64,000 nt of DNA from Lentzea terrae (GTDB lineage Bacteria > Actinomycetota > Actinomycetes > Mycobacteriales > Pseudonocardiaceae), in contig NZ_QFWW01000001.1 in NCBI RefSeq assembly GCF_003265345.1, forward strand, positions 1 through 64,000, read 5' to 3'. Below are positions 17,625 to 26,067 of the stretch, one piece after another (positions within the stretch are counted from its first letter, which is position 1; each line of letters begins with the position of its first letter). Under the pieces are notes generated by a model. That model saw only the letters and a list, made by a program, of their open reading frames with translations. It was not told the DNA's origin and made no database searches. The position numbers and the translations under genes were made by a program.

Positions 17625-18613
17625 AACTCCTGGTCGCGGCAACGGTCCTGGTCAGCAGCGTCGTCATCACGCCGGCCGCGTCCGCCAGCTCGCCCACCGA
17701 CTCGAACGTCAAGTACTTCGGCCGGTGGAACACGAGCTCGTCGAGCGCCTACGTCTCCGAGTGGGCCGGCGCCTACCTCGTCGTCGGCTTCACCGGTCGC
17801 ACGGTGAAGCTCAAGCAGCGTCGCGCGATCGACTTCTTCGTCAGCATCGACGGCGGCCCGGACGTGTCGTACAAGAACGTGAGCGGCACGGTGAACCTCA
17901 CCCCGACGCCGTTGGCTGCGGGCAACCACACCCTGCGCGTGTCGTACCGCCCGATCGCCGGTTCGTACAAGGGCGACGCGGTGTACCAGGGCATCGAACT
18001 GGACAGCGGTGCACGCACGTTCGCGCCCACCGTCCCGTCGAAACTCATCGAGTTCGTCGGCGACTCCATCACCGTGGGCCAGCAGTCGTCGAAGCAGGCC
18101 CTCACCGCCTACGGCTGGCTCACCGGCGAGAAGCTCAAGACCGCCCACACCCAGATCGCGGTCGGCGGCGCGTGCCTGCACCCCGCCGCCGACGGCTGCC
18201 TGAGCATGCGTGAGGGCTTCCTGCGCACCGGCCTGGCCCTGAACGCCCCCGCGTGGAACTTCGGCCGCTACCGGGCCAACGCCGTCGTGATCAACCTCGG
18301 CACCAACGACGTCGGACACAGCGTCACCAAGGACCAGTTCCGCTCCTCCTACGTCACGCTGCTGCGCCGCGCGCGGGAGAAGTACCCGACGGCCGCGATC
18401 TTCGCGCTGGGCACGTTCCGCAAGCGGTACCTGCCCGAAACGCAGGCTGCCGTGCAGACGATCGTTGACGGCGGCGACCGCAACGTGTACTTCGTGAACA
18501 CCGAGGGCTGGATCACCGAGGCCACCGACACGACGGACAACGTGCACCCCAACGACCAGGGCCACCGCAAGATCGCCGACCGCCTGGCCCCGATCGTCGC
18601 CGCGAGGATTTAA
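17621..18613 (+). CDS. SGNH/GDSL carbohydrate esterase (CE2-like acetylesterase)
   Basis: A 330-residue secreted esterase. The signal peptide (KLLVAATVLVSSVVITPAASA) is followed by an N-terminal jelly-roll of the CE2 type (VKYFGRWNTSSSSAYVSEWAGAY) and an SGNH hydrolase domain. Block I FVGDSITVG supplies the serine near 149, block III is NLGTNDV, and block V DNVHPNDQGH supplies the His. Such enzymes remove O-acetyl groups from plant polysaccharides. The GTG start overlaps the PL11 stop (GTGA) with GGAAGGA upstream, so it is translationally coupled and probably deacetylates rhamnogalacturonan for the lyase. Deacetylation of another polymer is possible. Confidence 0.83.
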   Translation: MKLLVAATVLVSSVVITPAASASSPTDSNVKYFGRWNTSSSSAYVSEWAGAYLVVGFTGRTVKLKQRRAIDFFVSIDGGPDVSYKNVSGTVNLTPTPLAAGNHTLRVSYRPIAGSYKGDAVYQGIELDSGARTFAPTVPSKLIEFVGDSITVGQQSSKQALTAYGWLTGEKLKTAHTQIAVGGACLHPAADGCLSMREGFLRTGLALNAPAWNFGRYRANAVVINLGTNDVGHSVTKDQFRSSYVTLLRRAREKYPTAAIFALGTFRKRYLPETQAAVQTIVDGGDRNVYFVNTEGWITEATDTTDNVHPNDQGHRKIADRLAPIVAARI

Positions 18614-18624
18614 GAGGAGACCGC

Positions 18625-19590
18625 GTGCCCGAAGTCGACATGCCGGCGGAAGAGCTGCTCCGGCACCGCGTCACCACCCCGGAACCGGCCGACCTCGACG
18701 CCTGGTGGGCCACCCAGCTGGCCAAGACGGCGGCCGACGCGGCCCCCGCCGTGCTGACGCCGCACGAGCCCGAGCTCTACCGGCCGTTGTCGGTGTACGA
18801 CGTGGAGTTCTCCGGCGCGCACGGCCATCGCGTTCGCGGCTGGTACCTGCGCCCGCCCGGCGACGGCCCGCACCCGACCGTCGTCACGTACATCGGCTAC
18901 GGCGGCGGACGTGGCCTGCCCGCCCACCACACGTTGCTGCCGAGCCTCGGCTTCGCGACGTTCGTGATGGACAGCCGCGGGCAGGGCGGCCGGTGGTCGA
19001 TCGGCGCCACCGCCGACGCCGGTGCGGGCACGGGTCCCGAGCACCCCGGCGTGATGACCAGGGGCATCGCCAGCCCGGACGACTACTACTTCACCCGGCT
19101 CTACCTCGACGCGGCACGGGCGGTGGACGTCGTGGCGGAACTGCCCGGCGCCGACCCCGAGCGCATCGCCGTCACCGGCGGCAGCCAGGGCGGCGCGCTC
19201 GCCCTGGCCGCCGCGGCGCTGAGGCCGGACCGCGTGCGGGTGTGCCACTCGGACGTGCCGTTCCTGTGCGACCTGCACCGGGCGATCAGGATCGGCGGCA
19301 CCCCGCCGTACACCGAGATCAGCGACTTCCTGGCGCAGCACGACGCGCTCGTGCCGGCCGCGCTGGAAACGTTGCGGTACGTGGACTGTGCGCTGCTGGC
19401 GCGCAGGATCACCGCGCACACGCTGTTCAGCGTCGGGCTGATGGACGAGACGTGCCCACCGTCCACTGTGTACGCGGCGTACCACGAGGTCCGCGCACCC
19501 AAGCAGATCACGGTGTCGCCGTTCGGCAAGCACACCACGCCCACCAGCCACGTCGAGACTCAGCTACGGCACCTGCGCGAGCACCTCTGA
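18625..19590 (+). CDS. CE7 acetyl xylan esterase / cephalosporin-C deacetylase family
   Basis: A 321-residue cytoplasmic alpha/beta hydrolase without a signal peptide. The CE7 fingerprints are DSRGQG (residues 114-119), nucleophile elbow GGSQGG (Ser near 186), the HSDVPFLC block, MDETCPPST (Asp near 273) and the catalytic His near 302 in FGKH. CE7 enzymes deacetylate short acetylated oligosaccharides after uptake. The GTG start has AGGAGA upstream and lies 11 bases after the SGNH gene, completing a three-gene lyase/deacetylase operon. Its last 27 bases overlap the convergent MFS gene. Confidence 0.9.
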   Translation: MPEVDMPAEELLRHRVTTPEPADLDAWWATQLAKTAADAAPAVLTPHEPELYRPLSVYDVEFSGAHGHRVRGWYLRPPGDGPHPTVVTYIGYGGGRGLPAHHTLLPSLGFATFVMDSRGQGGRWSIGATADAGAGTGPEHPGVMTRGIASPDDYYFTRLYLDAARAVDVVAELPGADPERIAVTGGSQGGALALAAAALRPDRVRVCHSDVPFLCDLHRAIRIGGTPPYTEISDFLAQHDALVPAALETLRYVDCALLARRITAHTLFSVGLMDETCPPSTVYAAYHEVRAPKQITVSPFGKHTTPTSHVETQLRHLREHL

Positions 19591-21138
19591 TCGTTCACCG
19601 GTGGCGGAGCGCACTCGGTTCTTCGGGCCTCGCACGGCGACGTAAACGGACAACACCACCATGACGGCCGCTCCCACCCACATGGCCTGCTGCCATCCAT
19701 CCACAAAGGACTCACGGGCGGCCTGGACGATCTGCGTCGCGTGCGAGCCGGTGCTGCCGGCGACCTCGACGGCGTTGGCCACGCCTTCCCTGGCGACGTC
19801 CGCCGCCTCCTGGGGGACACCGGAGAGCTTGCCGTCGATCGAGCCGCGGTAGCCGGCGGACAGGAGCGCGCCCAGCAGGGCGACCCCCAGGGCGGTGCCG
19901 AACTCGCGGGTGATGTCGTTGAGCGCTGAGCCGACACCCTGCTTGTCTCGCGGCAACGAGCCGGTGACGGCCTCGGTGGACGGCGTCATCGACAGACCCA
20001 TGCCGAGGCCCATGGCGACCAACCCCGGCAGGATCGACAGGTAGCCGCCCTCGACCGAGACGAACAGCCCCATGAACACCAGTCCCATACCGGCCAGCGC
20101 GACGCCGATGGTCGTGGTCGCGCGGGAGCCGAGGCGCTCGGCCGGCTTCGCCGCGAGGCCGGAGGACAGCATCATCGAGATCGCCATGGGCATCAGGGCC
20201 GCCGTCGACACCAATCCCGACCACCCGAGCACGGCCTGGAAGAACGGGAACAGCACCACGCCGATGCCCGCCTGGACGCCGAAGACCACGAGCAACGTGA
20301 GCGAACCGCCGGCCAGTCCGCGGTCCCGGAACAGGCGCACGTCCAGCAGGGAGGCGTCGCGGCGGCGCGACTCCCAGACCACGAAGCCGATTCCTGCGAC
20401 GATGCCGACGGCGAGGCTGATCACCGTCTCGGGCGCGGTCCAGCCGCGTTCGGGTCCTTCCTGCAGCACGAAGATGAGGCCGACGACGGCGACGCTGGAG
20501 AGCAGCGCGCCGACGGTGTCGAAGGGATGGGCCGAGCGCTCGCGGGAGTTGGGCACCGACTTCACCGTCGTCACGAGCGCCACGACGGTCAGCGCGGCCG
20601 GGAGCGCGAACAGCCAGCGCCAGGCAGCGATGTCGACCAGGACCGCGGACAGGAACATGCCCAGGACGCCGCCGCCTCCCGCGACGGCCGTCCACACGCC
20701 GATGGCTTTGCCGCGCCGTTCCTCGGGGAATGTGGAGGTGATGACGGCCAGGGTGATCGGCATGATCATCGCGGCGCCGGCACCGCTGAGCAGGCGGGCC
20801 GCGATCATGACCTCGGCGGTCGGGGACAGTGCCGCCACCACGTTCGCGATGCCGAACAACGTGAGCCCGGCGGTCAGCACGGGCTTGCGGCCCAGGCGGT
20901 CACCGATCGCGCCGAGCGGCAGCAGCAGCGCGGCCAGGGTCAGGGCGTAGATGTTGATGATCCAGAGAACCGTGCCCAGCGACGCCCCGAACTCGACGGC
21001 CATGTGAGTCTGCGCGACGTTGAGGCCCGAGACCGAGGCGACGACGGCCATCAACGAGATGGACACGGAGATGAGGATGGTCCGCAGCTGACGTGCGTCC
21101 GGGGTGGCAGCCCCCTGTACGGGCTGGTTGGTGCTCAT
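19564..21138 (-). CDS. MFS drug efflux transporter, DHA2 (14-TM) family
   Basis: A 524-residue membrane protein, hydrophobic throughout with the spacing of 14 transmembrane helices. Motif A is GAIGDRLGRKPVL, and the antiporter motif C-type segment is GGGGVLGMFLSAVLVDIAAWRWLF; both fit EmrB/QacA proton-coupled exporters. It is divergent from the XRE regulator with about 117 bases between them, the standard layout of a regulated efflux pump. Substrate unknown. It has no functional link to the surrounding polysaccharide genes. Confidence 0.88.
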   Translation of the reverse strand: MSTNQPVQGAATPDARQLRTILISVSISLMAVVASVSGLNVAQTHMAVEFGASLGTVLWIINIYALTLAALLLPLGAIGDRLGRKPVLTAGLTLFGIANVVAALSPTAEVMIAARLLSGAGAAMIMPITLAVITSTFPEERRGKAIGVWTAVAGGGGVLGMFLSAVLVDIAAWRWLFALPAALTVVALVTTVKSVPNSRERSAHPFDTVGALLSSVAVVGLIFVLQEGPERGWTAPETVISLAVGIVAGIGFVVWESRRRDASLLDVRLFRDRGLAGGSLTLLVVFGVQAGIGVVLFPFFQAVLGWSGLVSTAALMPMAISMMLSSGLAAKPAERLGSRATTTIGVALAGMGLVFMGLFVSVEGGYLSILPGLVAMGLGMGLSMTPSTEAVTGSLPRDKQGVGSALNDITREFGTALGVALLGALLSAGYRGSIDGKLSGVPQEAADVAREGVANAVEVAGSTGSHATQIVQAARESFVDGWQQAMWVGAAVMVVLSVYVAVRGPKNRVRSATGERSEVLAQVP

Positions 21139-21248
21139 CGGTTCCTCTCAGCAGGCATGGGAGATCACGGCGCCGGACGGTGGTCGGACGCCGGAAGTGA
21201 TCGGGGTGTGCCTGATGCTAAGCAGGATTTGCGATGGGGGCATACCAT

Positions 21249-21265
21249 CTTGCCTATGACGCAAG
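21249..21265. promoter_or_regulatory. XRE operator overlapping its own start codon
   Basis: CTTGCCTATGACGCAAG. It matches the core of the perfect palindrome at 21875-21899 at 14 of 17 positions and contains the ATG at 21256. TACCAT (21243-21248) could be a -10 box giving a leaderless mRNA, in which case the operator covers the transcription start. Confidence 0.65.
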
Positions 21266-21837
21266 AAGAAGGCGCGCTGGACAGCCTCGTGCGCAAACGG
21301 ATCCGGGCCCTGCGGGTCGCCCAGGGCCTGTCCCTGGAGGAACTGGCCAAGCGCGTCCACCTCGGACAGTCCTCGCTGAGCCGCATCGAGAACGGCCAGC
21401 GCCGCCTGGCCCTGGACCAGCTCGTCGCACTGGCCCGCGCCTTGGACACCACCCTCGACCAGCTGGTCGAGAACGCGGCGGATGATGTTGTCATCAGTCC
21501 GATGAACCACGGCGCCAACGGCCTGAGCTGGCCGATGAAGGGCGACCCGGCCATGAGCGTCATGCGCCGGCGGTTCACCGAGCCGCCGCCGGACAATCCC
21601 GCCAAGATGCGCGCCCATCCCGGCAGGGAGTGGCTCGTCGTGCTGTCCGGCACTGCGACGCTGTTGCTCGGCGAGCGCCGCTTCCGCGTCGAGACCAATC
21701 GTGCCGCCGAGTTCCCGACCATGATGCCGCACGCCATCGGCGCGGAAGGTCGCCCGTGCGAGGTCCTGTTCGTCTTCGACCGGGACGCCCGCCGCGGACA
21801 TCGCGAGAACGGCGACTCCGAGGACAACGGCTCGTAA
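21256..21837 (+). CDS. XRE-family regulator with cupin sensor domain
   Basis: A 193-residue regulator. Residues 10-70 form a lambda-repressor-like helix-turn-helix (IRALRVAQGLSLEELAKRVHLGQSSLSRIENGQ). The C-terminal part is a small beta-barrel of cupin type (HPGREWLVVLSGTATLLLGERRF, MMPHAIGAEG). This architecture is typical of repressors of efflux or amine/thiol catabolism genes. Divergent from the MFS pump and 97 bases upstream of the methyltransferase. The repeated CTTGCG/CGCAAG element at its start codon and before the methyltransferase suggests that it represses itself, the pump and the methyltransferase. Confidence 0.85.
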   Translation: MTQEEGALDSLVRKRIRALRVAQGLSLEELAKRVHLGQSSLSRIENGQRRLALDQLVALARALDTTLDQLVENAADDVVISPMNHGANGLSWPMKGDPAMSVMRRRFTEPPPDNPAKMRAHPGREWLVVLSGTATLLLGERRFRVETNRAAEFPTMMPHAIGAEGRPCEVLFVFDRDARRGHRENGDSEDNGS

Positions 21838-21874
21838 CGCCACCACTTGCGTACACGGCATCGCGCAAACCCAC

Positions 21875-21899
21875 TTCCTTGCGCATCACGCAAGGAAGC
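21875..21899. promoter_or_regulatory. XRE operator upstream of the methyltransferase
   Basis: Perfect inverted repeat CTTCCTTGCG / CGCAAGGAAG with a 5-base spacer, 35 bases before the methyltransferase ATG. A looser TTGCG...CGCAA pair lies just upstream (21849-21868). No T-tract follows, and the core recurs at 21249-21265, so an operator is favoured over a terminator. Confidence 0.65.
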
Positions 21900-21934
21900 A
21901 TGCGAAACCGGCATATCACTTCTACCGTGGCAGC

Positions 21935-22801
21935 ATGACCTACGCGAACGCCCGGCACCAGGGCCACCATCACCACGACGCGGACAGCGCGCAGGCGGAG
22001 ATCCTCGAGCTGGACGCGGAAGTCCTCGCCGAGCACACCGCCGACATCATCAGGTGGTTGCCCCTGCACGGCGACCCGCGCCAGGTCGTCGACCTCGCCG
22101 CGGGCACCGGAACGGGCACGTTCGCCCTGCTCGACCAGTTCCCAGAGGCACAGGTCACCGCCGTGGACACCTCGCCCGGCCACCTGCGGCGGCTCAGCGA
22201 GAAGGCGTGCGCCCGCGGGGTGGACGGGCACGTGCGCACGGTGCTCGCCAACCTCGACGACGCCACCTGGCCCGACCTCGGTGCCCCGGACCTCGTGTGG
22301 GCCTCGGGCTCCATGCACCACATGGCTGATCCCGGCCACGCCCTGCGCTCCGTGCACGACCTGCTCGCGCCCGGCGGCCTGTTCGTCGTGGTCGAGATGG
22401 CGGGCCTGCCCCGCTTCCTGCCCAGCACCGCACCTGCCGACCGGCCGGGCTTGGAAGACCGCGTCCACGCCGTGAGCGACCGGCTCCACGCTCAGCACCT
22501 CCCCCACCGCGGCGCCGACTGGGGACCGATGCTCACGGCGGCCGGGTTCGTGGTGGAGGGCGAGCTCATCGTCGACGTGGACATCGAGGGGACCGGCAAC
22601 GCCGCGATCGGCCAGTACGCCCTCGGTGTGCTGCAACGCGTTCGCGGCGCGGTCGCAGCCGAGCTCGACACCGGGGACCTCGCCGCGCTCGACCGGCTGC
22701 TCGACATCGACAGCCCGCACAGCCTGCTGCGGCGTGACGACCTCGCGGTCCGCACCAAGCGTTCCGTCTGGGCCGCCCGCCGCACCGGCTCAGGACACTA
22801 G
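21935..22801 (+). CDS. Class I SAM-dependent methyltransferase
   Basis: A 288-residue cytoplasmic enzyme. The SAM site is VVDLAAGTGTGTFALL (motif I), with the acidic loop at VTAVDTSP, motif post-II at LVWASGSMHHM and motif III at LLAPGGLFVVVEM. The N-terminus contains an HHHH stretch, which may bind metal or be incidental. It resembles UbiE/Methyltransf_25 small-molecule methylases. The position downstream of the XRE gene and shared operator suggest a role with the efflux pump, for example modifying a toxic compound. It overlaps the convergent pectate lyase gene by 4 bases. Confidence 0.8.
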   Translation: MTYANARHQGHHHHDADSAQAEILELDAEVLAEHTADIIRWLPLHGDPRQVVDLAAGTGTGTFALLDQFPEAQVTAVDTSPGHLRRLSEKACARGVDGHVRTVLANLDDATWPDLGAPDLVWASGSMHHMADPGHALRSVHDLLAPGGLFVVVEMAGLPRFLPSTAPADRPGLEDRVHAVSDRLHAQHLPHRGADWGPMLTAAGFVVEGELIVDVDIEGTGNAAIGQYALGVLQRVRGAVAAELDTGDLAALDRLLDIDSPHSLLRRDDLAVRTKRSVWAARRTGSGH

Positions 22802-23952
22802 AGCACGACCGCCTTGCCGCCGAGCGTCACGCGCAGCTTGCCGTCCGAGGCGAACGACCAGCCGAGCGCTCCGGTGAAGGCCGAGCAACGAGACCCATTC
22901 GCGCCCGCCCAGAACTGGTTCGAGCTGTCCACGTTGCCGACGGTCTTGTCGTTGGTGCCACTGCTGCTGCGGCACGAAGTGTTGGAGCGAAACACCGTGC
23001 TGCCCGCGTCGAACGTGAAGTTGCGCTGGTCGTTGTCGATGCTGAGGTTGTTCGACACCGTCATGGCGCCGGGGTTGCGGTTGTAGGTGAAGCCGTGCTT
23101 GCCGTTGTCGAACGCGATGGTGCGCCGGACGACGTGCGGCACGGCGATGTCCTCGCCGCCGAGCTTGAAGCCGTTCCGGTCGCCGTTGCCGGCCTGGCCG
23201 CCGTTGCTCAGCGTGCCGTTCTTGTACGCCAACGAGTCCTCGATGGTCACCGTGCCGATCGGGCCGGTGTCGGTCTTGGTGTAGAGGTCCCATCCGTCGT
23301 CGATGTTGTTGTGCGCCACGGCGTACCGGAAGACGTTGCCGGAGCCGACGGTCAGCTTCGCAGCGAACCCGTCGGCGTCCTCGCCGTCGGAGTCGCGGTT
23401 GTCGTGCGACTCGGCGCTCAGCACCAGGTTGTTGGCCGGCCACTGGGCTTTGGGCGTGCTGGACGCGATCCGGGACAGCTGCAGGCCGGTGTCGCGGTTG
23501 AAGCGGGTGATCGTGCGTTCGAGGATGTTGTTGCTACCGCCCACGAAGATGCCGTTGTCACCGGCCCGTTCCACGACAAGACCGTAGACGTGCCAGTACG
23601 AGCCGTTCACGGCCAGGCCGCGGTTGGCCGGGTCCTCGGTCTGTGCCGAGAAGTTCAGCACCGGCTTCTCGGACTGGTAGGCGGTCAGCTTCTTGCGGGC
23701 ACTCACCGTGCCGTTGTTGGTCGGCGGGATCGTCACGGTCGTCGCGAGGCTGTACGTGCCGCCGCGCAGGTAGATCACCCCACCCGCGGAGATCCGGCTG
23801 ATCGCCGAGGTCAGCGTGGTCGGGTCGGAGATCGTGCCGGTCGCGCCGGCACGGCCGGAAGGCGACACGTACAGCACGCTTTCGGCTGCGGACGCGGGTA
23901 ACGGCAACGCCAGGACGGCGGCCAGCGCCGCGCCAATGTACGCCAATTTCAC
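22798..23952 (-). CDS. PL9 pectate lyase, secreted right-handed beta-helix
   Basis: A 384-residue exported lyase with signal peptide (KLAYIGAALAAVLALPLPASA). The entire mature chain is a parallel beta-helix. The PL9 signature is visible: DNRDSDGEDADGFAAKLTVG, carrying the aspartates that bind Ca2+ and the Lys used as Bronsted base, then NNIDDGWDLYTK. It cleaves polygalacturonate (or rhamnogalacturonan in some members) by beta-elimination. The GTG start at 23952 has AGGGAGA upstream. A variant class I operator lies 36 bases before the start. Cysteines in the C-terminal part (SCRSSSG, SRCSAF) could form a disulfide. Confidence 0.87.
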   Translation of the reverse strand: MKLAYIGAALAAVLALPLPASAAESVLYVSPSGRAGATGTISDPTTLTSAISRISAGGVIYLRGGTYSLATTVTIPPTNNGTVSARKKLTAYQSEKPVLNFSAQTEDPANRGLAVNGSYWHVYGLVVERAGDNGIFVGGSNNILERTITRFNRDTGLQLSRIASSTPKAQWPANNLVLSAESHDNRDSDGEDADGFAAKLTVGSGNVFRYAVAHNNIDDGWDLYTKTDTGPIGTVTIEDSLAYKNGTLSNGGQAGNGDRNGFKLGGEDIAVPHVVRRTIAFDNGKHGFTYNRNPGAMTVSNNLSIDNDQRNFTFDAGSTVFRSNTSCRSSSGTNDKTVGNVDSSNQFWAGANGSRCSAFTGALGWSFASDGKLRVTLGGKAVVL

Positions 23953-23987
23953 GATGGTTCTCCCTGGGTGTGAATTGCAGGGTTTTC

Positions 23988-24000
23988 GGGAGCGCTCTCA
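23988..24000. promoter_or_regulatory. Variant class I operator upstream of PL9
   Basis: GGGAGCGCTCTCA keeps the GAGCGCTC palindromic core of the class I sites but differs at the flanks. It lies 36 bases before the pectate lyase start. Confidence 0.45.
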
Positions 24001-24110
24001 GGCAAGCTAACCCACCCGCTTTCCAGCCCGCAATAAATCGCCCGAAGATTCACAAGCGTGAAAGCCACGCAATTCACAAACATAAAACGCGGAGAAAAAG
24101 GCGGGCATGC

Positions 24111-24146
24111 CGAACTCGCGGACCGGCGATCGGGTCCGCGAGTTCG
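24111..24146 (-). terminator. Rho-independent terminator of PL11 copy 2
   Basis: Perfect 14-bp stem CGAACTCGCGGACC / GGTCCGCGAGTTCG with an 8-base loop, 12 bases past the stop codon of the PL11 gene. A CCTTTTTC run follows on the minus strand. Confidence 0.75.
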
Positions 24147-24158
24147 CTGTTCAGGAGG

Positions 24159-25916
24159 TCAGGGCGAGCCGAAGCTCGGGTGCGGTGGCTGGTTGTAGGC
24201 GGTGTTCTGCCAGGCGACGGCCTCCCGGTACTGCCGGTCCTCCATCAGCGAGGGCCGCCGGATCGACGTCGGTTCGGTGGTCGAGTAGATGCGCAGCGCC
24301 CGGTTGTCCGAGGTGCGCCAGATGACCTCCTCGCGCCAGTCGCCGAGGATGTCCGCCTGCAACGCCGGCGTGGACTTGGTGCCGTTGTTGGAGGCCACGC
24401 CCGAGCCGGTGAGCAGCCGCGTGTCACCGTTGGGGCCGTACTTGTCGATCGTGGTGCCGTTCAGGAGCTCGCGCTGGGCGTCGCCGTCCCACCAGATCAC
24501 GAAGTTGATCGAGCCGGGCTTGCGCGCGGCGACCTGGGCGCCCGTGGTGGCCGACCGCAGACCGCCGACCGAGGCCGACCACGCCTCCGCACCGGGGTTG
24601 CCGGACCAGACGTCCGCGGCGACGCCACGGCCGTTGTCGCAACCGCACGACGGCGCGCTCCACAGGATCTGACCCGTGCGCGCGTCGCCCATCCAGTGCG
24701 TGACCTCGTTGGTCCACTCCGACGGCTTGAAGATCTCGAGGCCCGGCCTGGACGGGATGAAGTCGCCGACGTGCAACGCATCGCCGTGGTGCGTGCTGTT
24801 CTGCCACAGGCCGCGGCCGTTGTCGTCGATCGTCATCGAGCCGTAGATGATCTCGTCGCGGCCGTCCATGTCCACGTCGGCCACCGACAGCTGGTGGTTG
24901 CCCTTGCCCTCCCAGGCCGACCGGTTCGACTGGGTCGCCGAGTCGAACGTCCAGCGCCGGGTGAGCTGGCCGCCCCGGAAGTCCCAGGCGGAGATCACGC
25001 TCCGGGTGTAGTAGCCGCGCGCCATGATGATGCTCGGCCGCGCACCGTCCACATAGGCCGTTCCGGCGAGGAACCGGTCGACCCGGTTGCCGTAGCTGTC
25101 GCCCCAAGACGACACGGTTCCGCGTGGTGGCACGTAGTTCTCGGTGTCGAGCACCGCGCCGTCCGTGCCGCGGAACACCGAGAGGAACTCGGGCCCGGTC
25201 AGGATGTATCCGTCGCCGTTGCGGTGGTCGGCGTTCGCGTTGCCGATCACCTGGCCGGTGCCCGACCGCGTGCCGTCCGCGGTCTTCACGGCGATCTCGG
25301 CCCGGCCGTCACCGTCGTAGTCGAAGACCTGGAACTGGGTGTAGTGCGCGCCCGCCCGGATGTTGCGGCCGAGGTCGATGCGCCACAACCGGGTGCCGTT
25401 CAACCGGTACGCGTCCAGGTGCACGTTGCCGGTGCGGCCCGCCTGCGCGTTGTCCTTGGCATCAGCGGGATCCCACTTGAGCACGATCTCGTACTCGCCG
25501 TCGCCGTCGAGGTCGCCGACCGACGCGTCGTTCGCCACGTAGCCGGAACCCGGGCTCTGGATCGGGACGTCCCTGCTCGTCGCCAGGGTGCCGACGGAAC
25601 GCGTGGCCGCCGCCGATTCCACGCCTCCGTTCACCTGACGCACCGAGTAGGACGCCGTCGCGGGCGCGCCCGCGTCGAGGTAGCTCGTCGCCGTCGTCAC
25701 CGGCGCGCGGTTGACCTTCACCCCGTCGCGGTAGACGTTGAACGCCACGTCCGCGGCGTCGGAGCCGAGCAGCCGCCACGACACGAAGTTGCCGTCGCCG
25801 TGGACCGACCGGATGCTGATGAGCCCGCGAGCAGCCGCTGGTTCTTCAGCGAGCGCGGGCACACCGCCCGCGACGAGAACCGCCGCGAGCAGTGCCGACA
25901 TCATTGTCCGCCTCAT
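24159..25916 (-). CDS. PL11 rhamnogalacturonan lyase (copy 2)
   Basis: A 585-residue secreted enzyme with signal peptide (RRTMMSALLAAVLVAGGVPALA). It has the same domain order as copy 1: SWRLLGSDAADVAFNVYRDG, then the propeller with DLDGDGEYE, DYDGDGRAE and DVDMDGRDE calcium loops, NIRAGAHYTQFQ, NRVDRFLAG, ARGYYTRSVI, GCDNGRGVAADV, NNGTKSTPAL and GDWREEVIWRT. At this length it matches the usual PL11 size. The ATG at 25916 is chosen because GGAGG lies 9 bases before it, whereas the in-frame GTG at 25925 directly abuts that site. It is divergent from lacI copy 2, with a class III operator in between. The two PL11 copies may differ in endo/exo mode. Confidence 0.9.
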   Translation of the reverse strand: MRRTMMSALLAAVLVAGGVPALAEEPAAARGLISIRSVHGDGNFVSWRLLGSDAADVAFNVYRDGVKVNRAPVTTATSYLDAGAPATASYSVRQVNGGVESAAATRSVGTLATSRDVPIQSPGSGYVANDASVGDLDGDGEYEIVLKWDPADAKDNAQAGRTGNVHLDAYRLNGTRLWRIDLGRNIRAGAHYTQFQVFDYDGDGRAEIAVKTADGTRSGTGQVIGNANADHRNGDGYILTGPEFLSVFRGTDGAVLDTENYVPPRGTVSSWGDSYGNRVDRFLAGTAYVDGARPSIIMARGYYTRSVISAWDFRGGQLTRRWTFDSATQSNRSAWEGKGNHQLSVADVDMDGRDEIIYGSMTIDDNGRGLWQNSTHHGDALHVGDFIPSRPGLEIFKPSEWTNEVTHWMGDARTGQILWSAPSCGCDNGRGVAADVWSGNPGAEAWSASVGGLRSATTGAQVAARKPGSINFVIWWDGDAQRELLNGTTIDKYGPNGDTRLLTGSGVASNNGTKSTPALQADILGDWREEVIWRTSDNRALRIYSTTEPTSIRRPSLMEDRQYREAVAWQNTAYNQPPHPSFGSP

Positions 25917-25935
25917 CGCGATCACCCTCCGGGAA

Positions 25936-25950
25936 ATCGAAACGTTTCAT
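25936..25950. promoter_or_regulatory. Class III operator between PL11 copy 2 and lacI copy 2
   Basis: ATCGAAACGTTTCAT, with palindromic core GAAACGTTTC, 20 bases upstream of the PL11 start and about 118 bases upstream of the LacI start. It is probably bound by the adjacent LacI protein. Confidence 0.65.
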
Positions 25951-26067
25951 CTCCAGGAAAGATTAGCGTCGAATAAATCGAATGCCGTGCGGGCAAATTC
26001 TTCGACCTTTGTTCGACGTCGTCGTGCGGGGAGCTAAAGTTGCGGGCACCACGACGCAGGAGGCCGG

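Noticed and set aside
21875-21899. Terminator of the XRE gene
   Set aside because: No T-tract, and the core is repeated at the XRE start codon, which points to a binding site.
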